Part shown: positions 32,617 to 41,328 of the stretch, piece after piece
Layout of the letters: the number at the start of each line of letters is the position of its first letter
How positions within the stretch are numbered: position 1 is the first letter of the stretch
NCBI GenBank assembly: GCA_023409535.1
Contig: JAEYGZ010000037.1
Coordinates: forward strand, 186,001-250,000
DNA: 64,000 nucleotides
Direction: 5' to 3'
Source of the DNA: Bacillota bacterium
GTDB lineage: Bacteria; Bacillota; Clostridia; Lachnospirales; Lachnospiraceae
Translations under genes and position numbers: made by a program
The notes under the pieces: model-generated
Told to the model about the DNA's origin: nothing
The model's input: the letters and a program-made list of their open reading frames with translations, nothing else
Database searches by the model: none

Positions 32617-33462
32617 TTGCAGATTATATTTGATAAAGTAAATTATGTATACAATGGTGGAACGGCCTTTGCAAGGCATGCGATTAAGGATATCAGCTTT
32701 ACCATCCAAAAAGGTGAATTCATTGGCCTTATCGGCCATACAGGCTCCGGTAAATCCACTCTGATTCAGCACATGAATGGTTTAATTAAGGCGACGGACG
32801 GCCATATTTATTTCAACGGAACGGATATCTGCGATCCCAATTATAAGCTTAAGGAATTACGCAGCAAGGTAGGTCTGGTATTCCAGTATCCTGAGCATCA
32901 GCTTTTTGAAACTTCAGTATTTAAGGATGTTTTATTTGGGCCGACAAATCTGGGTCTGGATAAATTGGAGTGTGAGCTTCGAAGCTATGAAGCGCTCAAG
33001 ATGGTTGGCATCGGGGAAGATCTTTTGGATGCCTCTCCCTTTGAACTGTCCGGCGGGCAAAAGCGTCGCGTCGCAATTGCAGGAGTATTAGCTATGAAGC
33101 CGGAGGTACTTATCCTAGACGAGCCCACTGCCGGATTGGATCCCAAGGGCCGCGACGATATCCTGGAGCAGATAGAGAAGCTTCACAAAGAGAGCGGGCT
33201 GACAATTATATTGGTTACACACAGCATGGAGGATGTGGCCAATTTTGCTGACCGGTTATTTGTAATGAATAAGGGCGAGCTGGTGTTACAGCATTCAACC
33301 AAGGAAGTATTTGCTCATTATAAGGAGTTGGAACAAATGCAGCTTGCAGCACCGCAGGTTACTTATGTAATGAATACCTTAAGAGATAAGGGATATCCGG
33401 TAAGAACCGATGCAACTACCGTAGCGGAAGCAAGGGACGAGATATTAAGATTGTTTCGCTAA
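32617..33462 (+). CDS. ecfA2: ECF transporter ATPase EcfA2
   Basis: A 281-residue second ATPase, with Walker A GHTGSGKST, Q-loop FQYPEHQLF, signature LSGGQKRR, Walker B VLILDEPTAGLD and THSMED. The TTG at 32617 lies 8 bases after GAGGG; the GTG at 32608 overlaps that SD. EcfA1 and EcfA2 form the asymmetric ATPase heterodimer bound by EcfT. Confidence 0.92.
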   Translation: MQIIFDKVNYVYNGGTAFARHAIKDISFTIQKGEFIGLIGHTGSGKSTLIQHMNGLIKATDGHIYFNGTDICDPNYKLKELRSKVGLVFQYPEHQLFETSVFKDVLFGPTNLGLDKLECELRSYEALKMVGIGEDLLDASPFELSGGQKRRVAIAGVLAMKPEVLILDEPTAGLDPKGRDDILEQIEKLHKESGLTIILVTHSMEDVANFADRLFVMNKGELVLQHSTKEVFAHYKELEQMQLAAPQVTYVMNTLRDKGYPVRTDATTVAEARDEILRLFR

Positions 33463-33483
33463 GCCGCTGATATGATAAAGTAG

Positions 33484-33552
33484 GCCGATGTGAAAGCTGA
33501 ATTTTCACATCCCAAATTTGCGGGCATTGCCAGCATGGAGGTTTTTGGTATG
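33484..33552 (+). repeat. Dispersed palindromic element, copy C (right half)
   Basis: Matches the right half of copies A and B: CCGATGTGAAAGC, TTTTCACATCCCAAATTTGCG and then GGGCATTGCCAGCATGGAGG. The hairpin ATGTGAAAGC/ATTTTCACAT keeps several pairs by matched changes relative to copies A and B (C-A mismatch becomes T-A). The element ends by supplying the SD GGAGG and the ATG of ecfT. The left GTGTGAATTAT hairpin is absent. Confidence 0.75.
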
Positions 33553-34365
33553 ATCAGAGACATTACAATTGGACAATATTATCCGACAGACTCGCTGTTG
33601 CATCGTCTGGACCCCAGGGTGAAATTAATCGGAACCTTTGCATTTATTGTTTCGCTCTTTATATTTCATTCTGTATATGGTTATCTTGTGGTATTAGCAT
33701 TTTTGGCGGGTATCATTAAGATGTCCAGAGTGCCGTTTGGATATATTGTAAAAGGCTTAAAGGCAATCATAGTGTTATTGCTTTTTACCTTATTCTTTAA
33801 TATATTCTTAACTCCCGGGGAGCATATACTGGTCCGTTACGGTTGGATAAAGATAACCAGAGAAGGGCTGCAGTCCGCAGGCTTTATGGCACTACGATTA
33901 ATTTACCTGATTCTGGGGTCATCTCTGATGACCTTTACAACAACACCAAATCAGCTGACCGATGGTCTGGAGAAGGTGCTAAAGCCGCTTAACCGGATCA
34001 AGGTGCCGGTGCATGAGATATCCATGATGATGTCTATCGCACTGCGCTTTATCCCAATCCTGCTGGAGGAGACCGATAAGATTATGAAAGCACAGATGGC
34101 AAGAGGTGCTGACTTTGAAAGCGGCGGATTATTAAAACGTGCCAAGAGCCTTATTCCTCTTCTGGTACCGTTATTCGTGTCGGCATTTCGCAGGGCGAAC
34201 GATCTTGCTATGGCCATGGAGGCCAGATGTTACCGCGGCGGTGACGGACGTACAAAGATGAAGCCCCTTCGTTATCATAGCCGGGATTATGGAGCTTATG
34301 TGGGATTATTGGTGTATGTGGGAATTATTATTACGATCAGAGTGCTGGAAGGCAGTATTCTGTAA
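33550..34365 (+). CDS. ecfT: ECF transporter transmembrane protein EcfT
   Basis: A 271-residue membrane scaffold linking the two ATPases to the S component (MIRDITIGQYYPTDSLLHRL start). About five membrane helices lie in the N-terminal two-thirds, and the coupling helices carry the Ala-Arg motifs (MKAQMARGADF and AMEARCYRGG). The ATG at 33550 and its GGAGG lie in the dispersed element. An in-frame GTG at 33490 would add residues encoded by the repeat and is less likely. Confidence 0.92.
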   Translation: MIRDITIGQYYPTDSLLHRLDPRVKLIGTFAFIVSLFIFHSVYGYLVVLAFLAGIIKMSRVPFGYIVKGLKAIIVLLLFTLFFNIFLTPGEHILVRYGWIKITREGLQSAGFMALRLIYLILGSSLMTFTTTPNQLTDGLEKVLKPLNRIKVPVHEISMMMSIALRFIPILLEETDKIMKAQMARGADFESGGLLKRAKSLIPLLVPLFVSAFRRANDLAMAMEARCYRGGDGRTKMKPLRYHSRDYGAYVGLLVYVGIIITIRVLEGSIL

Positions 34366-34430
34366 GTGCAGGGTTACTATCGGGATATTATTAAGGAAAA
34401 TTATTATAGTAAGTATGAGTGTGAGGAAAC

Positions 34431-35195
34431 ATGAGACGAATAAAACTCATAGTCGCATATGATGGAACCAATTATTGCGGATGGCAGCTGCAGCCGGGGA
34501 AGGCAACCATTGAAGCAGAGCTTAACAAAGCCTTGTCCGAGCTTTTGAAGGAAGAGATTATCGTTACAGGGGCAAGCCGTACGGACTCAGGAGTACATGC
34601 GCTGGGGAATGTGGCGGTATTTGATACGGAGCATTCCATTCCGGCCGAGAAGATATGCCTTGCAGTTAATCAATATCTGCCGGAGGATATTCGCGTCCAA
34701 TCATCTGTGGAAGTGGATGGGGAGTTTCATCCAAGAAGGGTCGTTAGCTGTAAGACCTATGAATATCATATTTTAAATAGAAGAATAGCACTTCCGAATG
34801 AACGTCTTTATTCTACCCATATTTATTATGATTTGGATGCGCAGTTGATGCAGCAGGCAGCGCAGTATCTGGTTGGGGCGCATAACTTTAAAAGTTTTTG
34901 CTCTGTGAAGACCCAAGCACTGAAGACGGTACGGACAATCTATGATATCAGGGTAACCAAGGAGAGTGAGAAGATCACTATCTCAGTAACAGGAAGCGGT
35001 TTTCTTTATAATATGGTACGAATTATTGCAGGGACCCTTATAGAAGTAGGGCGAGGAGCATATTCACCTGTGAGAGTGAAGGATATTCTTGAGGGATGTG
35101 ACAGGAGTCTTGCAGGACCGACCGCTCCGCCTGAAGGGTTGATGCTGATGGGGATTGAATATGATAGGATTGGCTTTGTTAAATCTGAGATATAA
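34431..35195 (+). CDS. truA: tRNA pseudouridine synthase A
   Basis: A 254-residue enzyme that makes pseudouridine at positions 38-40 of tRNA anticodon arms. The catalytic D52 is in GASRTDSGVHALGN; the Tyr-containing TYEYHILN and the C-terminal MVRIIAGTLIEVGRG are canonical. It ends the ecfA1-ecfA2-ecfT-truA unit. In many Firmicutes rplM-rpsI would follow next; here they come 18 kb later. Confidence 0.95.
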   Translation: MRRIKLIVAYDGTNYCGWQLQPGKATIEAELNKALSELLKEEIIVTGASRTDSGVHALGNVAVFDTEHSIPAEKICLAVNQYLPEDIRVQSSVEVDGEFHPRRVVSCKTYEYHILNRRIALPNERLYSTHIYYDLDAQLMQQAAQYLVGAHNFKSFCSVKTQALKTVRTIYDIRVTKESEKITISVTGSGFLYNMVRIIAGTLIEVGRGAYSPVRVKDILEGCDRSLAGPTAPPEGLMLMGIEYDRIGFVKSEI

Positions 35196-35269
35196 TATTG
35201 TTAATATTTAGAACGGATTCGACTAAACATTGTTATAATGGTTTAGAAAAGTGAACAACGATTGATCAG

Positions 35270-35305
35270 TCAGCTATAGAGAAAATTCTGTAGCTGATTT
35301 TTTTT
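35270..35305 (+). terminator. Intrinsic terminator after truA
   Basis: TCAGCTA pairs with TAGCTGA and is followed by eight Ts. It ends the ecf-truA operon. Confidence 0.85.
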
Positions 35306-35414
35306 GATATTTTTCGATGCGGCAGTATTTAACACTTTATATAAAGAGATAGTTCACAAACGAGACTTGATATGGCAGTATTATACAAAAATATAACCAT
35401 TTTGTCATGAAACA

Positions 35415-35442
35415 TTGACTTATAGGTAATATGGACTATAAT
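35415..35442 (+). promoter_or_regulatory. Main promoter of the exopolysaccharide cluster
   Basis: TTGACT (35415-35420) and TATAAT (35437-35442) with 16 bases between them. About 190 bases of A+T-rich leader lie between it and the first small gene; no clear riboswitch is recognised in the leader. Confidence 0.7.
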
Positions 35443-35633
35443 AGGTAATAAGCACCATTTATGTAGATAAGTGTAAATTGAAAATGATTGAAAAAAATTG
35501 GAAATTCTGATATTATCACAATAACTGGTAAAAATAACCTATTATATGGACGTATGTACCGTTTCTTGGCTGTCAAGACAAGCTTTCGGCAATTTGATCA
35601 TTATGTGACTTTATAGTATCTGTGGGGGTATTT

Positions 35634-35840
35634 ATGAAAGTTGTACTGAATTTTTTTACACGATTGCTTTCGAGTAAGCAGGATGTTGCGTATCAGATCA
35701 ACATTCCGGTTCTTATCATAGTAATCGGACTACTGTTAGCGGCACTGGGGTTATGCATTCTGATCTCCAGAAAAAACCGTCTATACATAAATAATAAGAA
35801 ACAAAAAGCAAGACTGGGCAGTAAGAGTGAGGTAGCTTAA
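35634..35840 (+). CDS. Small single-helix membrane protein of the EPS cluster
   Basis: A 68-residue protein with one membrane helix (INIPVLIIVIGLLLAALGLC) and a basic C-terminal tail. No family recognised. The ATG at 35634 follows TGGGGGT; its stop overlaps the next gene (TAATG), so it is probably co-translated with the phosphoglycosyltransferase and may be its accessory subunit. Confidence 0.6.
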   Translation: MKVVLNFFTRLLSSKQDVAYQINIPVLIIVIGLLLAALGLCILISRKNRLYINNKKQKARLGSKSEVA

Positions 35841-37246
35841 TGAAGCGGGAGAACATAAGATTAACGAGCCGACTTACACTGCTGTTGGATCTGGTTTGCA
35901 TGTTCACAGCGTATTACCTTGCTGCGTATATCCGCAGGATATTGCACGTTGACTTCTTAAGCGGTATCTATGGCAACGCGTTGATATTATTGCTGCTGTC
36001 GTATATCTTATTAAATATTGACAGTAACAAGGATGTGTTCAAACGCGGGTATTTTGAAGAGCTGCTATGCATTATCAAGGAGCAATCAAAGCTTTGGCTT
36101 ATTATGCTTGCTTATATGTTTGCCATGAAGCAGGGGAGTGAATACTCCCGGATATTTTTTGCAATATTTTTTGTGCTGAGTATTCTAATCATATATGTAG
36201 CAAGAAGCTATATGAAGATTGTGCTGTTGCTAATCTATAAAATAAGTGCTTCCAGTAACAAAGTTATGATTCTCACTGTATCAAAAAATGCTGCCGATCT
36301 CATTCAAAGCATTCGGCAGGAAAATCTCTGGCAAACCTATGTTACGACATTTGCTATTTGGGATAAGGATATGGTCGGTGAGACCATAGAGGGGCTCCCT
36401 GTTATCGCCAACAAGGATAACCTTCTGGAGATTGCGAAGAAAAATGTCGTGGATGAAGTATTCATATATATTCCCCGAATGTACAAGATAGACTTGGAAG
36501 AGCTCATTCTGGAATTTGAGAAAATGGGCGTCATCGTACATATGTATCTTGGTCTATTTAATAATATGGACTTGAGGGAAAAGGTTATAGAAGAATTCGC
36601 CGGTCATCAGGTAATTACCTTCTCAAGTAAATTATTTGATGATAAGCATGTGATACTAAAGAGGTTATTGGATGTTGTCGGTGGCATTGTTGGATGTGTT
36701 ATAGCAATCATACTTACAATCTTTGTAGCCCCTGCGATAGTATTTGAGTCTCCAGGGCCTATTTTTTTTAGTCAAATTCGAGTGGGAAAGAATGGCCGGA
36801 AGTTTAAGATTTATAAATTTAGATCCATGTATCGGGATGCGGAGCAGAGGAAGAAAGATCTAATGGAACGAAATGAGATGCAGGGGTTTATGTTCAAGGT
36901 AACGGATGATCCCCGGATTACTAAGGTGGGAAAGTTCCTTCGTAAGACTAGCATTGATGAAGTTCCGCAGTTTCTAAATGTACTCAGGGGGGATATGAGC
37001 CTTGTGGGGACAAGACCGCCTACAGAGGATGAATTTGTACAGTATGAGGGTAGGCATAAGAGAAGACTGATGCTGAAGCCGGGACTGACTGGGTTATGGC
37101 AGGTGAGCGGGAGAAGTGATATTCAGGACTTTGAAGAGGTAGTGAAATTGGATTTGGAGTATATTGATAAATGGTCTATGAAACTGGATGTGAAGCTAGT
37201 ACTGAAGACGGTGGTGGCAGTATTCAGGGGGAATGGATCAAAGTAA
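35840..37246 (+). CDS. Polyprenyl glycosylphosphotransferase (EPS initiation)
   Basis: A 468-residue WcaJ/WbaP-type enzyme that transfers a sugar-1-phosphate to undecaprenyl phosphate to start repeat-unit synthesis. It has an N-terminal set of four membrane helices, a soluble CoA-binding-like middle, and the C-terminal bacterial sugar-transferase domain (KRLLDVVGGIVGC helix, ESPGPIFFSQIRVGKNG, KFRSMYRDAE, TSIDEVPQFLNVLRGDMSLVGTR-type region and GLTGLWQVSGRSD). The specific sugar cannot be read from sequence. It is the first enzyme of the cluster. Confidence 0.93.
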   Translation: MKRENIRLTSRLTLLLDLVCMFTAYYLAAYIRRILHVDFLSGIYGNALILLLLSYILLNIDSNKDVFKRGYFEELLCIIKEQSKLWLIMLAYMFAMKQGSEYSRIFFAIFFVLSILIIYVARSYMKIVLLLIYKISASSNKVMILTVSKNAADLIQSIRQENLWQTYVTTFAIWDKDMVGETIEGLPVIANKDNLLEIAKKNVVDEVFIYIPRMYKIDLEELILEFEKMGVIVHMYLGLFNNMDLREKVIEEFAGHQVITFSSKLFDDKHVILKRLLDVVGGIVGCVIAIILTIFVAPAIVFESPGPIFFSQIRVGKNGRKFKIYKFRSMYRDAEQRKKDLMERNEMQGFMFKVTDDPRITKVGKFLRKTSIDEVPQFLNVLRGDMSLVGTRPPTEDEFVQYEGRHKRRLMLKPGLTGLWQVSGRSDIQDFEEVVKLDLEYIDKWSMKLDVKLVLKTVVAVFRGNGSK

Positions 37247-37836
37247 GATATGTTTATAACAGCTTGGAGCTATGATGGTAGTAATTAATGATATTGATAT
37301 TCCATGCGATTGTGAAATTGAATCGGTTATGTAGAATTCATTGTCTCAATATTAATTAACATAATTATATGAACTCGGTATTTAATACATGTGGTATAGT
37401 ATGCATGCGATATAATATGAATATGGCATACTGGAACAAAAGATACAGAGTGAAAGTTCAGTATCTGAGTTCATATCTTCTAACCCGGAAAAGTGAGCGA
37501 AATGACTGATATTGTAGGTGGTTTGGTGGACTGAAGGAGGGGTTAGGTGCTGCAGCGAATGGAAAAAGTCTGTTCGCTGTTTGCCGTGACCATTATAAGA
37601 ATAATTGAGAATTGATACCGTCATAGGTAAGATAACATAAAAAGTCACATCGAGCATTTCGTAGGAATTTTGACGGTCATCCCTCTACAGATTATTGAAT
37701 ACTATGTGAGCATAGCTAAGGGACTTGCTGTAGATAAGCCGAGGGATTTGGTGAAGAGCGTTACGGTGGAGTAAACACACAATTCTATAATGAAAACGAC
37801 CGATAATGTGCAGTTTATAAAATGGAGGAAATAAAA
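37247..37836. other. Long spacer inside the EPS cluster
   Basis: About 590 bases with no supported gene. The open frames on the minus strand here lack SDs and family similarity. It contains a TATAAT (37411) without a matched -35 and, near its right end, the repeat-like block at 37709. It may mark the join between a resident start of the cluster and acquired genes. Confidence 0.5.
37709..37780 (+). repeat. Candidate widespread intergenic repeat
   Basis: From memory, the minus-strand translation of this block (STVTLFTKSLGLSTASPL) resembles spurious ORFs of the STVTxFAxxLGLSTS kind that are annotated many times in Clostridia, which points to a conserved DNA repeat and not to a gene. There is no second copy in this window, so the call rests on recall. 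Confidence 0.35.
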
Positions 37837-39159
37837 ATGTCTTTGTTTGAGAAGCTCGTTAATGGTGAAGAAAAGTTGGCTCTGGTTGGCTTGGGATATG
37901 TTGGAATGCCTATTGCTGTTGCCTTTGCTAAGAAAGGACTTAAAGTTGTAGGTTTTGACCTTAACGAAGCAAAAATAAATCTCTATAAATCTGGTGTTGA
38001 TCCTACAAAGGAGGTTGGAGATGAGGCTATCAAGAACACAACTTTGGAGTTTACCGCTGACGAGACAAGGTTGAAGGATGCAAAGTTTATTATTGTGGCA
38101 GTTCCTACACCTATTAATACAGATCATACACCGGATCTTACTCCCGTTATCAGGGCATCAGAGATTATTGGTCGTAATCTAACTAAGGGTAGCATCGTTG
38201 TATATGAGTCAACGGTTTATCCGGGATGTACCGAACATGTTTGCATTCCAATCCTTGAGAAGGAGTCAAGGTTCAAGTGTGGTGTTGACTTTAAGATTGG
38301 ATATTCTCCTGAGCGTATCAATCCAGGCGATAAAGTTCATCGTTTAGAGAACATTCACAAGGTTGTTTCTGGTATTGATGAAGAGTCTCTTGAGGAAATC
38401 AAGAAGGTATATGACATCGTTATTGAAGTGGGAACCCATCCTGTTTCCAATATGAGGACAGCTGAAGCAGTAAAGGTTGTAGAGAACAGCCAGCGCGATA
38501 TCAACATCGCCTTTATGAATGAGTTAGCTATGGTATTTGATCGTATGAATATTGATACAAATGAAGTCGTTGACGGAATGAATACTAAGTGGAATGCGCT
38601 TGGCTTCCGTCCGGGGCTTGTTGGTGGTCATTGTATCGGTGTTGATCCGTACTACTTTACATACGAAGCGGAGAAACTTGGATACCATAGCCAGATTATT
38701 CTGAATGGTCGTATTGTCAATGACAGCATGGGTGGCTATGTTGTAGATTGTGCTGTTAAACAGATGATTGCTGCTGGTCAGGCTCCGAAAAAATCTAAGG
38801 TTGTAGTTCTCGGCCTTACTTTCAAAGAGAATTGCCCAGACACGAGAAATAGCAAGGTAAATGATATTATCAAGCAGTTGAACACATATGGTATTGCCCC
38901 AGAAGTTGTTGATCCGTGGGCTAGTGAGCGCGATGCAAAGCACGAGTATAATGTTGAACTCACCAAACTTGAAGATGTTGCTGATGCTGATTGCGTGATT
39001 GTTGCTGTTGCTCACAGTGAATTTAAGGCGTTGAGCTTAGATGATATCAAGAAGCTGTTTAAGAGTGGATCTGATGATGAGAAGGTTCTTATTGACGTTA
39101 AAGGGCTTTACAAGGTAAAGGAGTTGAATGCATCGGGTTTAAGATACTGGAGATTGTAA
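37837..39159 (+). CDS. Nucleotide-sugar dehydrogenase (WecC/TviB/UGDH family)
   Basis: A 440-residue NAD-dependent enzyme that oxidises a UDP-sugar to the uronic acid. The N-terminal NAD fold is GLGYVGMPIAVAFAKKG, the active-site cysteine is in GLVGGHCIGVDPYY, and the C-terminal UDP-binding domain has GLTFKENCPDTRNSK. The length and motifs fit the UDP-N-acetylhexosamine dehydrogenase (TviB/WbpA-like) branch better than UDP-glucose dehydrogenase, so an amino-sugar uronate in the polymer is likely. The ATG at 37837 follows ATGGAGG; the ATG at 37822 overlaps that SD. Short repetitive codon use (GTT, GAT) differs from the ribosomal genes. Confidence 0.88.
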   Translation: MSLFEKLVNGEEKLALVGLGYVGMPIAVAFAKKGLKVVGFDLNEAKINLYKSGVDPTKEVGDEAIKNTTLEFTADETRLKDAKFIIVAVPTPINTDHTPDLTPVIRASEIIGRNLTKGSIVVYESTVYPGCTEHVCIPILEKESRFKCGVDFKIGYSPERINPGDKVHRLENIHKVVSGIDEESLEEIKKVYDIVIEVGTHPVSNMRTAEAVKVVENSQRDINIAFMNELAMVFDRMNIDTNEVVDGMNTKWNALGFRPGLVGGHCIGVDPYYFTYEAEKLGYHSQIILNGRIVNDSMGGYVVDCAVKQMIAAGQAPKKSKVVVLGLTFKENCPDTRNSKVNDIIKQLNTYGIAPEVVDPWASERDAKHEYNVELTKLEDVADADCVIVAVAHSEFKALSLDDIKKLFKSGSDDEKVLIDVKGLYKVKELNASGLRYWRL

Positions 39160-39178
39160 AAAAAATGGGGGGTGTACA

Positions 39179-39940
39179 ATGGATGCAACAGAAGAATTAG
39201 TTAGTATTATTATGCCAAGTTATAACAGTGCACAGTGGATAAAAGAGACCATTAAGTGTGTGCAGGCTCAGACATATACCAATTGGGAGCTTATCATTAC
39301 TGATGACGCATCCAACGACAACACCGTAGAGATTATTCGAGGCGAGCAGAAGAAAGATCCGAGAATCAGGTTGTTTATCTCAAAGAAGAATCAAGGGGCT
39401 GGAAAATCTAGAAACAATTCTTTGGACAGCGCTAAGGGAAGATACATTGCATATCTCGATTCTGATGATCTTTGGAATGAGTGCAAGCTAGAGCATCAGC
39501 TTAAATATATGCAAGAAAACAATATTGCAATGTGTTTTACGGATTATGATCTAGTTGATGAATTTGGGGAATATCGTAAAACCGTTCATGTACAGAAGTC
39601 TGTTACATATGATGGCTATTTAAAGAGACCAGTAACGTGCACTCATTCAATAATGTTTGATACAAATGTAGTTGATAAAAAGCTTTTGATTATGCCTGAT
39701 GTTAGAAGGGGCCAGGATGGGGCTACATGGTTACAGGTTCTTAAGACTGGAATAACAGGATATGCTTTGAGCGAATCATTAGCAAAATATAGACGTCATG
39801 ATGGATCGCTTTCGAATAATAAGTTAAAGGCGATTAAGCGTATATGGTATTTATATAGAAAAATTGAACATTTGTCATTGCCTTATGCCTGTATATGTTT
39901 CGTTCTGTATGCGTACTATGCAGTTAAAAAGTATATATAG
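39179..39940 (+). CDS. Glycosyltransferase family 2
   Basis: A 253-residue GT-A enzyme (VSIIMPSYNSAQWIKETI, ITDDASNDNTVEI, YIAYLDSDDLWNE with the metal-binding DSDD). It is expected to add one sugar of the EPS repeat unit on the cytoplasmic face. A short C-terminal hydrophobic stretch may tether it to the membrane. SD GGGGGGTG. Confidence 0.88.
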   Translation: MDATEELVSIIMPSYNSAQWIKETIKCVQAQTYTNWELIITDDASNDNTVEIIRGEQKKDPRIRLFISKKNQGAGKSRNNSLDSAKGRYIAYLDSDDLWNECKLEHQLKYMQENNIAMCFTDYDLVDEFGEYRKTVHVQKSVTYDGYLKRPVTCTHSIMFDTNVVDKKLLIMPDVRRGQDGATWLQVLKTGITGYALSESLAKYRRHDGSLSNNKLKAIKRIWYLYRKIEHLSLPYACICFVLYAYYAVKKYI

Positions 39941-39950
39941 AGGTTAACAA

Positions 39951-40275
39951 AATGAATAATAAAACAGCATGGGAAGCTACCGTAACTAGCAAAAAGATAT
40001 GGTTTATAATCTATAATATTTTTTAGCCATCTTCTTATGTCGAGAAGAATGAAATTTTTCTTGACCTGGCTATTGGCGAGCAAGGATATGAAGATTATAG
40101 ACCAATTGTGGTGGATGATGATGTCTGGATATAGGTGCTAGAGTAATGATAATGCAGGGGGTACATATTGCAAGAGGTTGTGTAATTGGGGGAAGTTGCA
40201 GTTACTAAAGATATCGAACCATATGGTGTCTATGTTGGGGTTCCCGATAAAAAAGTTAAGAGTAGGAATGATAAT
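39951..40275 (+). pseudogene. Decayed hexapeptide-repeat sugar acetyltransferase
   Basis: Fragments in different frames give an N-terminal start (MNNKTAWEATVTSKKIW then a stop), a middle with FLDLAIGEQGYEDYRPIVV, and the left-handed-helix core DDDVWI / GARVMIMQGVHIARGCVIG ending in VTKDIEPYGVYVGVPDKKVK. Stops and at least two frame changes break it. A homologue would be a 180-200 residue O-acetyltransferase. Its last part is read in frame into the next glycosyltransferase, which could mislead start calls. Confidence 0.8.
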
Positions 40276-41322
40276 ATGAAAAAAATGAGAATAGGGCTTA
40301 TTGGACGTGTTGCTGATGATAAGTGCCTTTTTGATGGACAAACAGTTAAAACTAGAACGATTTATCACTCTTTAATAGAGAACTCTTTTGAAGTAGAATT
40401 AATCGATACCTTTGAGTATAAAAAACATTTAATCTTAACGTTCTTAAAATCAATTAAATGTATATTCACATGTGACAAAATAATTTTATCTATTTCTATT
40501 AATGGAAGAAGAGTATTTTTCCCGTTTCTTTTTTATGCAAAGAAAATATTTAAAATAGATGTGTATCATATCGTAATAGGAGGTGCTTTATTTGACGAGG
40601 TTAAGGAGAAACCAATTTGGATAAAGTATTTGAATTCATTCAAGGATAATTTATTAGAAAGCAAAACACTTTGTGACAAATTAAAAGAAAAGGGTGTATA
40701 TAATGCGAGGTATTTTCCTAACTTCAAAGAAATTAAACCTGTTGCGCTTGCGGAGATAAAAAATAATGGAAGTTCATCATATAAGTTTTGTATTTTTTCT
40801 AGGGTGAATAAGGAAAAAGGTGTGTGTACCGCTATTCAAGCAATAAATGAAATTAATAAAAAATTGAATAATAAAATATCTATATTAGACATATATGGAC
40901 AAGTTGATAAAGAATTTGAAAATGAATTTAATGATTTGCTAATTAGATATAACGATTGTGTTACATATAAAGGAATTATACCGTCTAATAGCAGCGTTGA
41001 AGTACTTAAAGAATACTATATGTTGTTATTTCCATCAACTTGGAAAAGGGAGGGAATGCCTGGTACACTTATTGATGCGTTGTTTTCTGGCTTACCAACG
41101 ATTGCAAGCGACTGGAATTATAACTCTGAAATTATTAATGACAAGGTCACGGGGTTTTTATATGATGTCAACAAACCGGAAACATTTAGAAATCTCATTC
41201 TTTATTCGATAAATAACCCGAATTTAATATATAAGATGAGATTCAATTGTATTAATAAAGCTACTGAATTTTTGTGCGATGATGCTATAAAAAAATTAAT
41301 AAGCATCTTAAGCGAGGAGTAA
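40276..41322 (+). CDS. Glycosyltransferase family 4
   Basis: A 348-residue GT-B enzyme. The C-terminal donor-binding region has FPSTWKREGMPGTLIDALFSGLPTIAS, the GT4 pattern with the conserved acidic pair region. The N-terminal half starts MKKMRIGLIGRVADDKCLF. The ATG at 40276 was chosen because the 30 upstream in-frame codons from 40186 belong to the decayed acetyltransferase. A+T-rich codons indicate foreign origin. Confidence 0.85.
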   Translation: MKKMRIGLIGRVADDKCLFDGQTVKTRTIYHSLIENSFEVELIDTFEYKKHLILTFLKSIKCIFTCDKIILSISINGRRVFFPFLFYAKKIFKIDVYHIVIGGALFDEVKEKPIWIKYLNSFKDNLLESKTLCDKLKEKGVYNARYFPNFKEIKPVALAEIKNNGSSSYKFCIFSRVNKEKGVCTAIQAINEINKKLNNKISILDIYGQVDKEFENEFNDLLIRYNDCVTYKGIIPSNSSVEVLKEYYMLLFPSTWKREGMPGTLIDALFSGLPTIASDWNYNSEIINDKVTGFLYDVNKPETFRNLILYSINNPNLIYKMRFNCINKATEFLCDDAIKKLISILSEE

Positions 41323-41328
41323 CGAACA

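Noticed and set aside
37382..38127. Two minus-strand frames (91 and 141 codons) near the EPS spacer
   Set aside because: The first has low-complexity translation and no SD; the second runs antisense into the nucleotide-sugar dehydrogenase and only its end covers the repeat-like block at 37709.
40186..40275. Longer start for the GT4 gene
   Set aside because: The first 30 codons match the end of a hexapeptide acetyltransferase, so they are a leftover of the upstream pseudogene.
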